Made by a program: the position numbers and the translations under genes | From: Candidatus Zhuqueibacterota bacterium | GTDB taxonomy: Bacteria > Zhuqueibacterota > Zhuqueibacteria > Residuimicrobiales > Krinioviventaceae | NCBI GenBank assembly: GCA_016934825.1 | Contig: JAFGSB010000006.1 | Span: 1-64,000, forward strand | Length of the DNA: 64,000 bases | Direction of reading: 5' to 3' | Shown: one piece after another, positions 24,427-32,840 of the stretch | How positions within the stretch are numbered: the stretch's first letter is position 1 | How the letters are laid out: the number at the start of each line of letters is the position of its first letter | Notes under the pieces: model-generated | What the model was told of the DNA's origin: nothing | Database searches by the model: none | Seen by the model: only the letters and a program-made list of their open reading frames with translations

Positions 24427-26367
24427 TTATTGTTCCGATTTCAGGCCCGCCAATAATTCGCCCAATTCCGTATGCGCGGTTTCCCACCTTTCCATACTCC
24501 GGGCTAATTCATTTTTACTTCGGGCGTATTCTTTTTGTGTTTCAGCGGCTATTTCTCCGTTTTTATATGTTTCCGGGTCAGCCATTATCGATTCCAGTTC
24601 GGGAATTCTTTTTTCCAGTTCTTCAATCCTGTTTTCAAGAATATCTATCTCCTCCTGCAGGCGGTTTCTCAATTTACTGACTGCCTGACGCGCCTCGGCC
24701 TGGAGTCTTTTCTCCTCCCTTGATTTTCTAGCCGCCGTTTTTTCCCTGCTGTCATGATGTCCGGTTTCCGGTAACTGTTCACGTCTTGTTAGGTAATCCG
24801 TATAGTTCCCCCCGTACTCGCGGATGTGTTTGTCTTTCAATTCAATAACCCGTGTAACCAGTTTGTCCAAAAAATACCGGTCGTGAGAGATTAAAATAAG
24901 GGTACCATCATAACCGGCCAGCGCTTTTTCCAGCGCTTCCTTTGAAGCAATATCAAGATGATTGGTCGGCTCGTCCATAATCAAAAAATTGACCGGCGAA
25001 AGCAGTATCTTTGCCAGTGAAACCCGTGCTTTTTCGCCGCCGGACAAAACCCGGATCTTTTTAAAAACGTCGTCGCCGCTGAGCTGGAATATACCCAGCA
25101 CGTCCCTGACTTTCGGCACAAGCCCGTTCGCCACCGTGGAAGATACTTCATCATATACGGTCGCATCCAGGTCCAGGGTATCGACCTGGTGCTGGGCATA
25201 ATAGCCGATGACCGTTCGTTTCCCGATTTGAATTGCGCCCTGTTGCGGACTGAGCTGGCCGACGATCAAACGCGTTAACGTTGTTTTTCCGGCCCCGTTT
25301 ACGCCAACCATGGCCACCTTGTCGCCCCGGTACAAATTAAGGCTGATATCCCGCAATACCCATTCATCCGTGTACCGGAAAGATATATCGCTGACGGCCA
25401 GCACATCCTTGTAACTTTGCTGTTCGACTGAGATATTGAAATATAATTTCTTCGGCGGCGGCGGCAATTCCACTTGTTCGAGTTTTTCCAGTTGTTTGAT
25501 ACGGCTCTGTACCTGGGTTGCTTTGGAAGCCTTATACCGGAACCGGTTGATAAAACGTTCCTGGTGTTCACGCTCGGTTTTGGTCTCTTCAAGTTTTTTT
25601 TGCAGAAATTCCAGTTTTTCCTGCTTCTTTTGTTCGTAAAATGAATATTTGCCGGGATAGTGTTCCAGCCGGCCGCGGTCCAGTTCAAATATTTCTTCCG
25701 CGAGGCGGTCGATAAAGTACCGGTCATGTGATACGATCACGATACTGCCTGGAAAACCAATCAGGTACTGTTCCAGCCATTCCAGCGACGGCAGATCGAG
25801 GTGGTTGGTGGGCTCGTCAAGCAGCAGTAAATCGGGATTTTTGATGAGCAGACGGGTCAGGTAAACGCGCATGCGCCAGCCGCCGCTGAAATCGGACAAC
25901 GGACGCTCAAAATCTGAATCAGCAAACCCGAGTCCGGACAGGATCGCTTTGACCGAACTCTCCAGCCGGTACCCGTCCAGTGATTCATAACGGTGTTCCA
26001 GTTCGCCGAGCTGTTTTAACAGTTCATCATGGTTGGCTGCGTTTATTTCAAGCTTTTGCCGAATATTGTGTATCTTTTTTTCCAGTTCGATTATCTCGTT
26101 GCGTCCCTGCAGGGCGACTTCCAGTATGGTTCCCTGCCCGACGGCAATTTCTTCCTGCGGCAGGTACCCGATAACGTATTCCCTCGGCTTGATGATCTCG
26201 CCGGATTCCGGCCGCAGTTCGCCGTTGAGAATCCGCAATAATGTCGTTTTCCCGGCGCCGTTCGGGCCGATGAGCGCGGCGCGTTTCGACGGACGGATCA
26301 CCCAGCTTATACCGTTCAGCAGAACACGGTCGCCGATTGAATAATTCAGATTGCGTATTTGCAGCAT
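24427..26367 (-). CDS. ABC-F family ATPase
   Basis: 646 residues, two ATP-binding cassettes without membrane segments. Walker A 'GPNGAGKTTL' (about 36) and 'GVNGAGKTTL' (about 353); signature 'SGGWRMR' and 'SGGEKARVSL'; Walker B 'LLLLDEPTNHLD' and 'LIMDEPTNHLD'; the inter-cassette linker rich in charged helix; C-terminal coiled coil about 545-640. This is the layout of the Uup/YdiF-type ABC-F proteins, which act on ribosomes. Exact subfamily (Uup, ABCF3-like) not resolved. Monocistronic by spacing. Confidence 0.93.
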   Translation of the reverse strand: MLQIRNLNYSIGDRVLLNGISWVIRPSKRAALIGPNGAGKTTLLRILNGELRPESGEIIKPREYVIGYLPQEEIAVGQGTILEVALQGRNEIIELEKKIHNIRQKLEINAANHDELLKQLGELEHRYESLDGYRLESSVKAILSGLGFADSDFERPLSDFSGGWRMRVYLTRLLIKNPDLLLLDEPTNHLDLPSLEWLEQYLIGFPGSIVIVSHDRYFIDRLAEEIFELDRGRLEHYPGKYSFYEQKKQEKLEFLQKKLEETKTEREHQERFINRFRYKASKATQVQSRIKQLEKLEQVELPPPPKKLYFNISVEQQSYKDVLAVSDISFRYTDEWVLRDISLNLYRGDKVAMVGVNGAGKTTLTRLIVGQLSPQQGAIQIGKRTVIGYYAQHQVDTLDLDATVYDEVSSTVANGLVPKVRDVLGIFQLSGDDVFKKIRVLSGGEKARVSLAKILLSPVNFLIMDEPTNHLDIASKEALEKALAGYDGTLILISHDRYFLDKLVTRVIELKDKHIREYGGNYTDYLTRREQLPETGHHDSREKTAARKSREEKRLQAEARQAVSKLRNRLQEEIDILENRIEELEKRIPELESIMADPETYKNGEIAAETQKEYARSKNELARSMERWETAHTELGELLAGLKSEQ

Positions 26368-26424
26368 AATATGTGAAAATTCTTTGTATGTTTATAGTAT
26401 ATTTTATTCAAAAAAAGATAATAC

Positions 26425-26450
26425 ACCAGTGCCCGGTTAACGGACAATGG
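26425..26450 (-). repeat. Dispersed palindrome, copy d (reverse orientation)
   Basis: Read on the minus strand: TTGTCCGTTAACCGGGCACTGGTG, i.e. the same tail on the opposite strand from most copies. Upstream of the ABC-F gene. Confidence 0.7.
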
Positions 26451-26521
26451 TAAAAAATTAATGTAATAAAAAAAAGATTAAAATCACAGCAGGGAATTTG
26501 CGGGAAAAAGAAAACCGGGAA

Positions 26522-26558
26522 TAAAAAAAGGCGGGACAATAATTGTCCCGCCCAAAAA
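26522..26558 (-). terminator. Rho-independent terminator
   Basis: GGCGGGACAAT/AATTGTCCCGCC stem at 26530-26552, followed on the minus strand by TTTTTTT; 21 bases or so after the DNRLRE-like gene. Confidence 0.85.
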
Positions 26559-26579
26559 ATACAATATTTGTTATGTCAA

Positions 26580-27644
26580 TCAATCACAATGGCCGGGGCC
26601 GATCAAGCCGTTGTTATAATTATCCAGAGTGGTTGCAGGACCGAGCCAAGGTGCTTTTTCTCCGCCTTTTAATGCACCAGCATCAGCAGGAGTATTATTT
26701 TCGAACAAAGTGGTTGCAGCATCAAACGCGGCCTGGGCAGCGGAAGGATCCGCGCCGTTTAAGAAATTAAGCTGTGCGGCGATATAAGCGTGCGCCAGTA
26801 TCCAGTACGGATTACCTTGCGGTTCCGTCCATAATGCTCCATACCATGAAGTACCGCTTAAGAAAAACGGGGTGGTTTCACCAATTTGCGCCCAGGTATT
26901 ATCATAAGGCGCCGGGCCGTTAATTGAATGTGTTTTCCAGTAACCGGGGGTGAGTGTGCAGCCGCCGCCTTCTTCAAGATCAAAATCCCAGATCAGCAGG
27001 CTTTGTTTTTCCTTGGTACAATCATTACTGAAACCTGTGTACAATACTTCAAGTCCGCAATATGGATAAGTCGGCTCAATTTCAAGTATCGTTGTATCAA
27101 AATTTGGGGTTTCCTGGTAGGTATTACCATTGACAGTAATCTTTAATAATGGCGGATTTGAACCATACTCATTGCTGGCATACACCTCACGAGTTTGACC
27201 AATACCGGTACATGTTTCAATTTGTTTTAAAAATATACCATAATTTGTCCCGCCGTCTATCCATTCTTGAACCAGGCTTGTGATATCAACCTTAACATAA
27301 CCGGTTGATGTTGGTTTAAAAGTGGCTTCCGGCCCACTGTACCGTGGTGCACTCAATGCATAGAAACCATTCCAGCTAACACACGGCGTCCAATCTTTCA
27401 GCGCTTTGTAAACGCCAACTGTTTTACCGTTAATGCCAGCAGTTCCTTCAACGAGAACATAAAGCCATAATTCGGCCTTATCAATTGTAGTCCCTTCTGT
27501 AAATACAAATGTTGCCGGTGATGAGATCGTTTCATTTTTAACGACAGGGGATTCAACCGGAGCTTTGTATTCACAGGACACAACCAACAATAGAGCGGCA
27601 ATCATTAGAATAAAGATTGCCAGATTTTTTTTACTTGTTTTCAT
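26580..27644 (-). CDS. Lipoprotein with DNRLRE-like and CTLTPGYWKTH domains
   Basis: 354 residues from the chosen start. The first ATG in the track (27680) would add 12 residues ahead of the signal peptide; the ATG at 27644 has a 'gggagga' Shine-Dalgarno, so it is preferred. Lipobox Cys24 ('LVVSCEYK'). Residues about 30-165 look like a DNRLRE module ('IDKAELWLYVLVEGTAG...VKVDITSLVQEWIDGGTNYGIFLKQ'), a beta-sandwich common in cell-wall and surface proteins. The C-terminal part starts with 'GGGCTLTPGYWKTHS' and continues 'WILAHAYIAAQLNFLNGA', a module I know only from secreted proteins without defined function. Probably surface-exposed. Confidence 0.75.
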   Translation of the reverse strand: MKTSKKNLAIFILMIAALLLVVSCEYKAPVESPVVKNETISSPATFVFTEGTTIDKAELWLYVLVEGTAGINGKTVGVYKALKDWTPCVSWNGFYALSAPRYSGPEATFKPTSTGYVKVDITSLVQEWIDGGTNYGIFLKQIETCTGIGQTREVYASNEYGSNPPLLKITVNGNTYQETPNFDTTILEIEPTYPYCGLEVLYTGFSNDCTKEKQSLLIWDFDLEEGGGCTLTPGYWKTHSINGPAPYDNTWAQIGETTPFFLSGTSWYGALWTEPQGNPYWILAHAYIAAQLNFLNGADPSAAQAAFDAATTLFENNTPADAGALKGGEKAPWLGPATTLDNYNNGLIGPGHCD

Positions 27645-28141
27645 AGGTATTCCTCCCTTTTTTTTTATAAACACAATCATTAATTATAATATTTCATTTG
27701 TCCACATTATTTAGTAATGAAATATAATAAAGTAATAATATTGGTTTATGATGGGAAGTTTAACCCGGAAAGAAGAAATCAAAGACTTTTGATTCCGTTT
27801 GACTGCAGAAAACTTTAACTAAAACCTCCCATACACAACACACACACAGATTATTATAAAAAAAAAAAATAAAAAAAGCAAGTACTATTTTCAAAATAAC
27901 ACGTAAAAATGTAATTCACATCACATAATTGGTTCCCTTTTATCATTTTTCCTTATATAAAAGTGATCTGTTGATTGCCAGCCTCACGGGTCAACACGCC
28001 CGGCCCTGCAGCCGTGTGGGATATAAATTGTCTGCTGATGAAATCAGTGTTACACATTGGGTTCTATTTCCCCGGTTAAATAATTTTTAAAAATAGAGAA
28101 ATAAATTTTTGTCTCACTTTCGATTACTTTCAACGCTCTTT
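27645..28141. other. AT-rich intergenic region with a GC-rich patch
   Basis: About 500 bases between two minus-strand genes: poly-A stretches near 27857-27880, and a GC-rich patch 27981-28022 that is unlike its surroundings and has no inverted-repeat or riboswitch pattern I recognise. Nothing else seen. Confidence 0.5.
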
Positions 28142-30859
28142 TCAGGGATCAAAATATTTCATCGGCGCAAGTTGAATGGGGCCGATCAAACCGGACTCAA
28201 CGGGTTCCCAATCCGCGGCGTTAAACGGTTGATAATTGATATTAACCACATTAATATCGTAAAATTTTTTCCAGTCCGCCCCTTTTTTATCCATATCGAT
28301 AATTCGATTTGCCGCAAGACTGGTCACTTGTATTTCCAGTAAATTATTTTTTTCCAACAGGTTATTTCCGAGCGGGATATAAAACGGGAAACACCACACT
28401 GTTCCCATATCTTTTCCGTTTAACCTGACCCGCGCGCTTTCCGCGACCCTGCCAAGGTCGAGATGCCATTCATCCGCCGAAACAGCGGGTTTATCGAAAG
28501 ATATAGAATAACGGGCCGTTCCCGAGAAACATGCCGCGGCCGGGTCTTGCAGTTCCGTCCAGGATTTTAAATCTTTGAGGGTAATGGTTTCGGGCAATTC
28601 CGGCCCGCCCCGTATGAAATTAATTTTCCAGTCTCCCGTCAAAGGCACAGGTTCGGTTACAGGGTTCATATAAAATAACTTTTGCAGTAATTCTAAATTA
28701 AAAAGCAGGAACAGGGATTCACCGGGTTGTATTTGCAGATACACTTCGGAACCGCCGTCCGCTGCCGGTTTCAACACGCCTGCTCCGACAATCTTTTGTA
28801 CCGGATTCGAAATCCAGACGGATTGTGCATTAACGTTAAATGGCACCCATCCGTCTATTTTATCGGAGCTTAAATTCGATATGAAATAAATATAATAATC
28901 CCCGTATTTTTTTCTGATGAATTGCAGATTTTTCTGTTTTAAATGTTCGGCCCTGATCTGCATATCGTCAAGTTTCACACAAATCGAATCGGTAATATAA
29001 AAGTGGCCCGGCCGCTCTTCCGGGCGCTGTCCGGATAGCTGTTTAAACAGTTTTCTCCTGTTTTGCAGGTTTGTCAAACCCGGGACATCCTGCGGCAGGG
29101 AACGGTGAAATATAATGTTTGCGCCGTTTTTTGCCAGATCATTCAGTTTTTTTAATGTGGTCTCCGGCATAAACCGGCAATCTGGTATAACAATTGTTTT
29201 ATAGGTTAAATTGTTTATTTTTAATTCATTATCGTTCACATTCGTATTTGTCAGCAATCGGTCGGAAATATAATCGAATGTAAAACCCTTCTCCCATAAC
29301 AACCGGGCAATTCGATGGAAATCGGTCCCATACAACCATTCATTCAGATTGTGAACTGTAAAATATTTCAACAGCCCTTCATGGTCATACCAGTAATCAA
29401 AAACCGGGTAATAAAGCAGGATATCGTTATCCGGGAGTGAATTCTGGAGTATACTCTGACAATTGGTAATATAACCGGTTAATTCCTTTATATCATACCA
29501 AATCGTATTGGAAGGTCCGAAATGCGTTGACGCGTAAAAAATCCATCCCGGCCATTCCTCATCGGCGGGTGAAAATGTCGTACCGTGAAAGAAAATATGA
29601 TTAATACCGCCGATAAAAAGCTGGTCAACTTCAGGCTTGCACTGCGACAATGACACGTTGAAATGTTCGCCAAGCCATGTAAACGACTCTGAGGAAGCCA
29701 GATTTTTACCGGTCAGATTGGCAGCCGAAGAAACAAATTTCATCATTAACGGATCGGGGGGCGTTCTGTGCTGTGCGGGGAAATCCGGGTCGGTGCGCAA
29801 TCCCGGAATATCAAAACCGCTGGGCCCGAATATTTCCGTTTCAGGTATATCCACAGCGGCATACAGATCAATCAGATTTGCCGGCGATCCGTGCGCCTGG
29901 TTGCGTGAGATGCTCCCCATATCGTGGCACCAGTTAGTCCAGGGAACGGTAAAAAAATCCAGCAGAATATCGGAGACCGTTTGCCGGTAATCACTTTTTA
30001 CACGCGCAACGCGGTCCTTATCGCCATAACCGGCCAGCGCGTCCAGATGTGCTGAAAGATCGTAACCGCGTCTTTTTTTAAATTCGGCCGTCAGATTATC
30101 GGTCCAGTTCGCGTCGTAAACCTCAAAAGAATCATTAAAAAAGGCGCGCGGTTTCCTGGACTTGAAATTCATAAACGCGGTATCAAAACGGGCTAAATAA
30201 TGACGTAAAGCCTTCTCCGAAAAATGATCCATAACAAATCCTTCTCCACCCGGAGCGGCCCGTTTTACTGTCTGACCGGTCGGTCTTTTATAAAAAACAG
30301 CGATCTTTGCGTTCCCGGACGGTTTGATTTTTTTCAGATTGTCCGTTATGTTTAATTTTTTCCCCTTTTCATCAAAAGTAATCGCGGCGATCAAGCCGGA
30401 ATTCACTTGACGGTTTTTTAACAGTCCCTGCAAGGAATCGGCGGCCGTGATTTTTATGACAAGCTGTTTCGCAGCGTCCTGTACAGTTACCCGGGGACCC
30501 CCGAACGGCCAGCCGGTTCCGGCAGTCATATCGACTTGCAAATCAAGACGATCCGCTTCGGAAATTGTATAAGCAAGCAAATCCATCCATTCGGGTGACA
30601 GGAATTCGATAAATTTGTCTTCATATCCTTTTACGCCGTAGATCGGTGTAATTTCCACTCCGCCGAATCCCGCCTGTTGTATCGCTTCAAGGTTGGTTGT
30701 GATATTCACGGAATCAACGGCGCTGCCGGGCCACCACCAGCGCGTCCAGGGTTTATTCTGGCTGGATACGGGAACGGATATCTGATTTGGAGCGGTTAAG
30801 GAGGAGAGCAGTAAAACAAAAAGCAAAACGCAGGGCAAAATTAATTTTAACTTGAGCAT
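28142..30859 (-). CDS. GH106-like alpha-L-rhamnosidase, secreted
   Basis: 905 residues with an N-terminal signal peptide (about 1-23). The start of the mature part 'NKPWTRWWWPGSAVDSVNITTNLEAIQQAGFGGVEITPIYGVKGYE' and 'DMTAGTGWPFGGP' are the hallmark of GH106. A beta-sandwich C-terminal domain of the GH2 sugar-binding type follows ('WHLDLGRVAESARVRLNGKDMGTVWCFPFYIPLG'). Predicted to release L-rhamnose from rhamnogalacturonan, other pectic chains or glycosides in the periplasm or outside. No transporter or SusCD pair beside it. Confidence 0.9.
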   Translation of the reverse strand: MLKLKLILPCVLLFVLLLSSLTAPNQISVPVSSQNKPWTRWWWPGSAVDSVNITTNLEAIQQAGFGGVEITPIYGVKGYEDKFIEFLSPEWMDLLAYTISEADRLDLQVDMTAGTGWPFGGPRVTVQDAAKQLVIKITAADSLQGLLKNRQVNSGLIAAITFDEKGKKLNITDNLKKIKPSGNAKIAVFYKRPTGQTVKRAAPGGEGFVMDHFSEKALRHYLARFDTAFMNFKSRKPRAFFNDSFEVYDANWTDNLTAEFKKRRGYDLSAHLDALAGYGDKDRVARVKSDYRQTVSDILLDFFTVPWTNWCHDMGSISRNQAHGSPANLIDLYAAVDIPETEIFGPSGFDIPGLRTDPDFPAQHRTPPDPLMMKFVSSAANLTGKNLASSESFTWLGEHFNVSLSQCKPEVDQLFIGGINHIFFHGTTFSPADEEWPGWIFYASTHFGPSNTIWYDIKELTGYITNCQSILQNSLPDNDILLYYPVFDYWYDHEGLLKYFTVHNLNEWLYGTDFHRIARLLWEKGFTFDYISDRLLTNTNVNDNELKINNLTYKTIVIPDCRFMPETTLKKLNDLAKNGANIIFHRSLPQDVPGLTNLQNRRKLFKQLSGQRPEERPGHFYITDSICVKLDDMQIRAEHLKQKNLQFIRKKYGDYYIYFISNLSSDKIDGWVPFNVNAQSVWISNPVQKIVGAGVLKPAADGGSEVYLQIQPGESLFLLFNLELLQKLFYMNPVTEPVPLTGDWKINFIRGGPELPETITLKDLKSWTELQDPAAACFSGTARYSISFDKPAVSADEWHLDLGRVAESARVRLNGKDMGTVWCFPFYIPLGNNLLEKNNLLEIQVTSLAANRIIDMDKKGADWKKFYDINVVNINYQPFNAADWEPVESGLIGPIQLAPMKYFDP

Positions 30860-31413
30860 TCCCGACTCCGTTCATCATAAAGCACATTATAAGAATTAAA
30901 AAATTTTACTCAATAAAAAAATGATATCCGGTATACGGACACTGGTGATAACACGGTAGAAATAATAAAAAGGCCTTTATATTTTCAAAAAAGCAGAACA
31001 ATTAAAGCTATGATAAACATTACAAAAGCGCTTATAAAATATCAAGCACTTTTTCTGAAAAATCCCGAACCGCTCTCCATTTGCAAAATAGGGGACAACA
31101 TGTAAGATATACATCATAAACAATTTCTTAACCTACTACGTCCGGGGAATCGAAAAAAATGATTTACCCGATAGGATCGATATACAATTTTGATTTTTGC
31201 GGGATCATGTCAATACTTTATTAATAATGTTGTGATTTTATGATCGTTTTTAATTGATTGTCATTTCCCTGAACGTATTGGGGAGAATGCCGGATTTTTC
31301 GAAAAAGATCAAAAAATTTTTTACTTTTGTTTAAAAGTAATTGGAAAAAAATAAAAAAAATGTTTACCTTGTTTGATATATCTTTAATCACTCTTATCAG
31401 GATAACCGCCGCA
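30860..31413. other. Divergent intergenic region
   Basis: About 550 bases between GH106 (minus) and the transporter (plus), AT-rich, with palindrome copy e near 30924. No further gene seen. Confidence 0.55.
30924..30947 (+). repeat. Dispersed palindrome, copy e
   Basis: ATATCCGGTATACGGACACTGGTG: imperfect left arm, CGGACACTGGTG tail conserved. Upstream of GH106. Confidence 0.65.
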
Positions 31414-32160
31414 ATGGAACAACTTTACAAACTTTTACTCTTATTTGCCGTTGGACTCATTTCCGGATTTATCAATGTTATGGCCGGAGGCGGTTCTTCA
31501 CTCTCGTTACCGACACTTATATTTCTGGGACTTGACAGCTCTCTGGCAAACGGCACAAACCGAATTGCCATATTTATCCAAAATATGGTAGCAGTCGCGT
31601 CCTTTAAACAGGAAAAATTCTCCGAATTCAAAACCAGTCTGAAATTATCGGCGTTTGCGCTGCCGGGCGCGATAATCGGAGCAATAGTCGCGGTCCGTAT
31701 TGATCACGATCTTTTTCAAAAAATCCTTGGCATCGTCATGATCGGAATTATGATTACGATTATTTTACCGAAAAAAAATAACAAAGCAAAGACTCTGGCA
31801 GATAGCCATTCGTGGCTTATCTATCCGGCCATGGCAGGAGTGGGTTTTTACGGCGGTTTTCTACAGATCGGCGTCGGTTTTATACTTATAGCGATATTAT
31901 TCAACCTGATGCATATTAATCTCATTCGCGTGAATATGCACAAGGTTTTTATTATATTCTTTTATACTATACCGGCTTTGGCCGTTTTTATCTTTACAAA
32001 AAATGTCAAATGGGAATTTGGACTGGTCCTGGCGTCGGGAAACGCTCTCGGGGCGTGGTGGTCGGTAAAAGTTGCGGTCAAAAAAGGTGAAAATGTTATC
32101 CGCATCGTCCTGATAATCACTATTTTAATCATGGCGGCAAAACTGCTGAGTGTGTTTTAA
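31414..32160 (+). CDS. TauE/SafE-family membrane transporter
   Basis: 248 residues from the chosen ATG. The track ORF starts earlier (31327), but its first 29 residues are not membrane-like; at 31414 a 'caggata' precedes 'MEQLYKLLLLFAVGLISGFINVMAGGGSSLSLPTLIFLGL', the classic first repeat of the family. A second repeat starts near residue 130 ('PAMAGVGFYGGFLQIGVGFILIAIL'). Eight or so hydrophobic segments. Such proteins export or import small sulfur-containing or organic anions; substrate unknown. Inner membrane. Confidence 0.88.
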   Translation: MEQLYKLLLLFAVGLISGFINVMAGGGSSLSLPTLIFLGLDSSLANGTNRIAIFIQNMVAVASFKQEKFSEFKTSLKLSAFALPGAIIGAIVAVRIDHDLFQKILGIVMIGIMITIILPKKNNKAKTLADSHSWLIYPAMAGVGFYGGFLQIGVGFILIAILFNLMHINLIRVNMHKVFIIFFYTIPALAVFIFTKNVKWEFGLVLASGNALGAWWSVKVAVKKGENVIRIVLIITILIMAAKLLSVF

Positions 32161-32192
32161 TTTATCCTGTAGATCAATTGATGCAGTGTACC

Positions 32193-32828
32193 CTAATCAA
32201 ACCAGGTTGCCCGGTTTTTATCCTTATGATGAGCTAACACTTCGGCAAGGTATTTTTCATTTGTCCGGTTAGCGGACAAAGGCGGCAGTGAATTAAAATC
32301 AAAAAAATCTACGGCCGTCGTTTCGTTGCTTATTGCGGCCTGTCCCCCTGTCAATTCACACATAAAAACAACCTTTACCGCATGATACAGTTCCAGCGGT
32401 CTGCCGCTCCGGTTGGCGTCGTAAACCCCGACAACCTTGACCGGTTCGACAATAAAGCCGCTTTCTTCCAGCACTTCGCGGGCAACGGCCTGCGACGCGG
32501 ATTCGCCGACATCCGCCCAGCCGCCGGGCATACACCATTTACCATCCGATTTTTCCTGAACCAGTAAAATCTTGTTATTACGGATCACCGCGCCGCGGAT
32601 ATCAACTTTGGGTGTTGCATATCCCGGCTGTGACATGAAATTATCCATAAGCATATCTTTATCAAAAAGGCTGTATGTTGAAGTGATCTCGGCGGCGATC
32701 TCCATTAACCGGGTAAAACGCTGCGTATCAAACTCCGATTGACTGAACGCCAGGCCGGTCTGGCTTAAGGCCTGAATTTCCCGCGCCCATTCCAGCCATT
32801 TGGGTAATATGTCTTTATTTTTATTCAA
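32193..32828 (-). CDS. NUDIX hydrolase with N-terminal helical domain
   Basis: 211 residues. An N-terminal helical part about 1-65 of the kind seen in ADP-ribose/CDP-choline type NUDIX enzymes, then NUDIX about 70-200 with the box 'GGWADVGESASQAVAREVLEESGF' (G-x5-E-x7-REVxEExG), so catalytic residues look intact. Hydrolyses a nucleoside diphosphate linked to another group. The C-terminal 'LPPLSANRTNEKYL' is typical, though the DNA for it contains a perfect palindrome of the dispersed family (32260-32280). 12 bases after the RapA gene, so co-transcribed. Confidence 0.9.
   Translation of the reverse strand: MNKNKDILPKWLEWAREIQALSQTGLAFSQSEFDTQRFTRLMEIAAEITSTYSLFDKDMLMDNFMSQPGYATPKVDIRGAVIRNNKILLVQEKSDGKWCMPGGWADVGESASQAVAREVLEESGFIVEPVKVVGVYDANRSGRPLELYHAVKVVFMCELTGGQAAISNETTAVDFFDFNSLPPLSANRTNEKYLAEVLAHHKDKNRATWFD
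32260..32280. repeat. Palindrome of the dispersed family inside the NUDIX gene
   Basis: TTTGTCCG-GTTAG-CGGACAAA, 8-bp perfect arms and the same core as copy b, but within coding sequence (encodes P-L-S-A-N-R-T). It lacks the CACTGGTG tail. The encoded residues fit the family, so coincidence is possible. Confidence 0.5.
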
Positions 32829-32840
32829 ACCGAACTCTTT

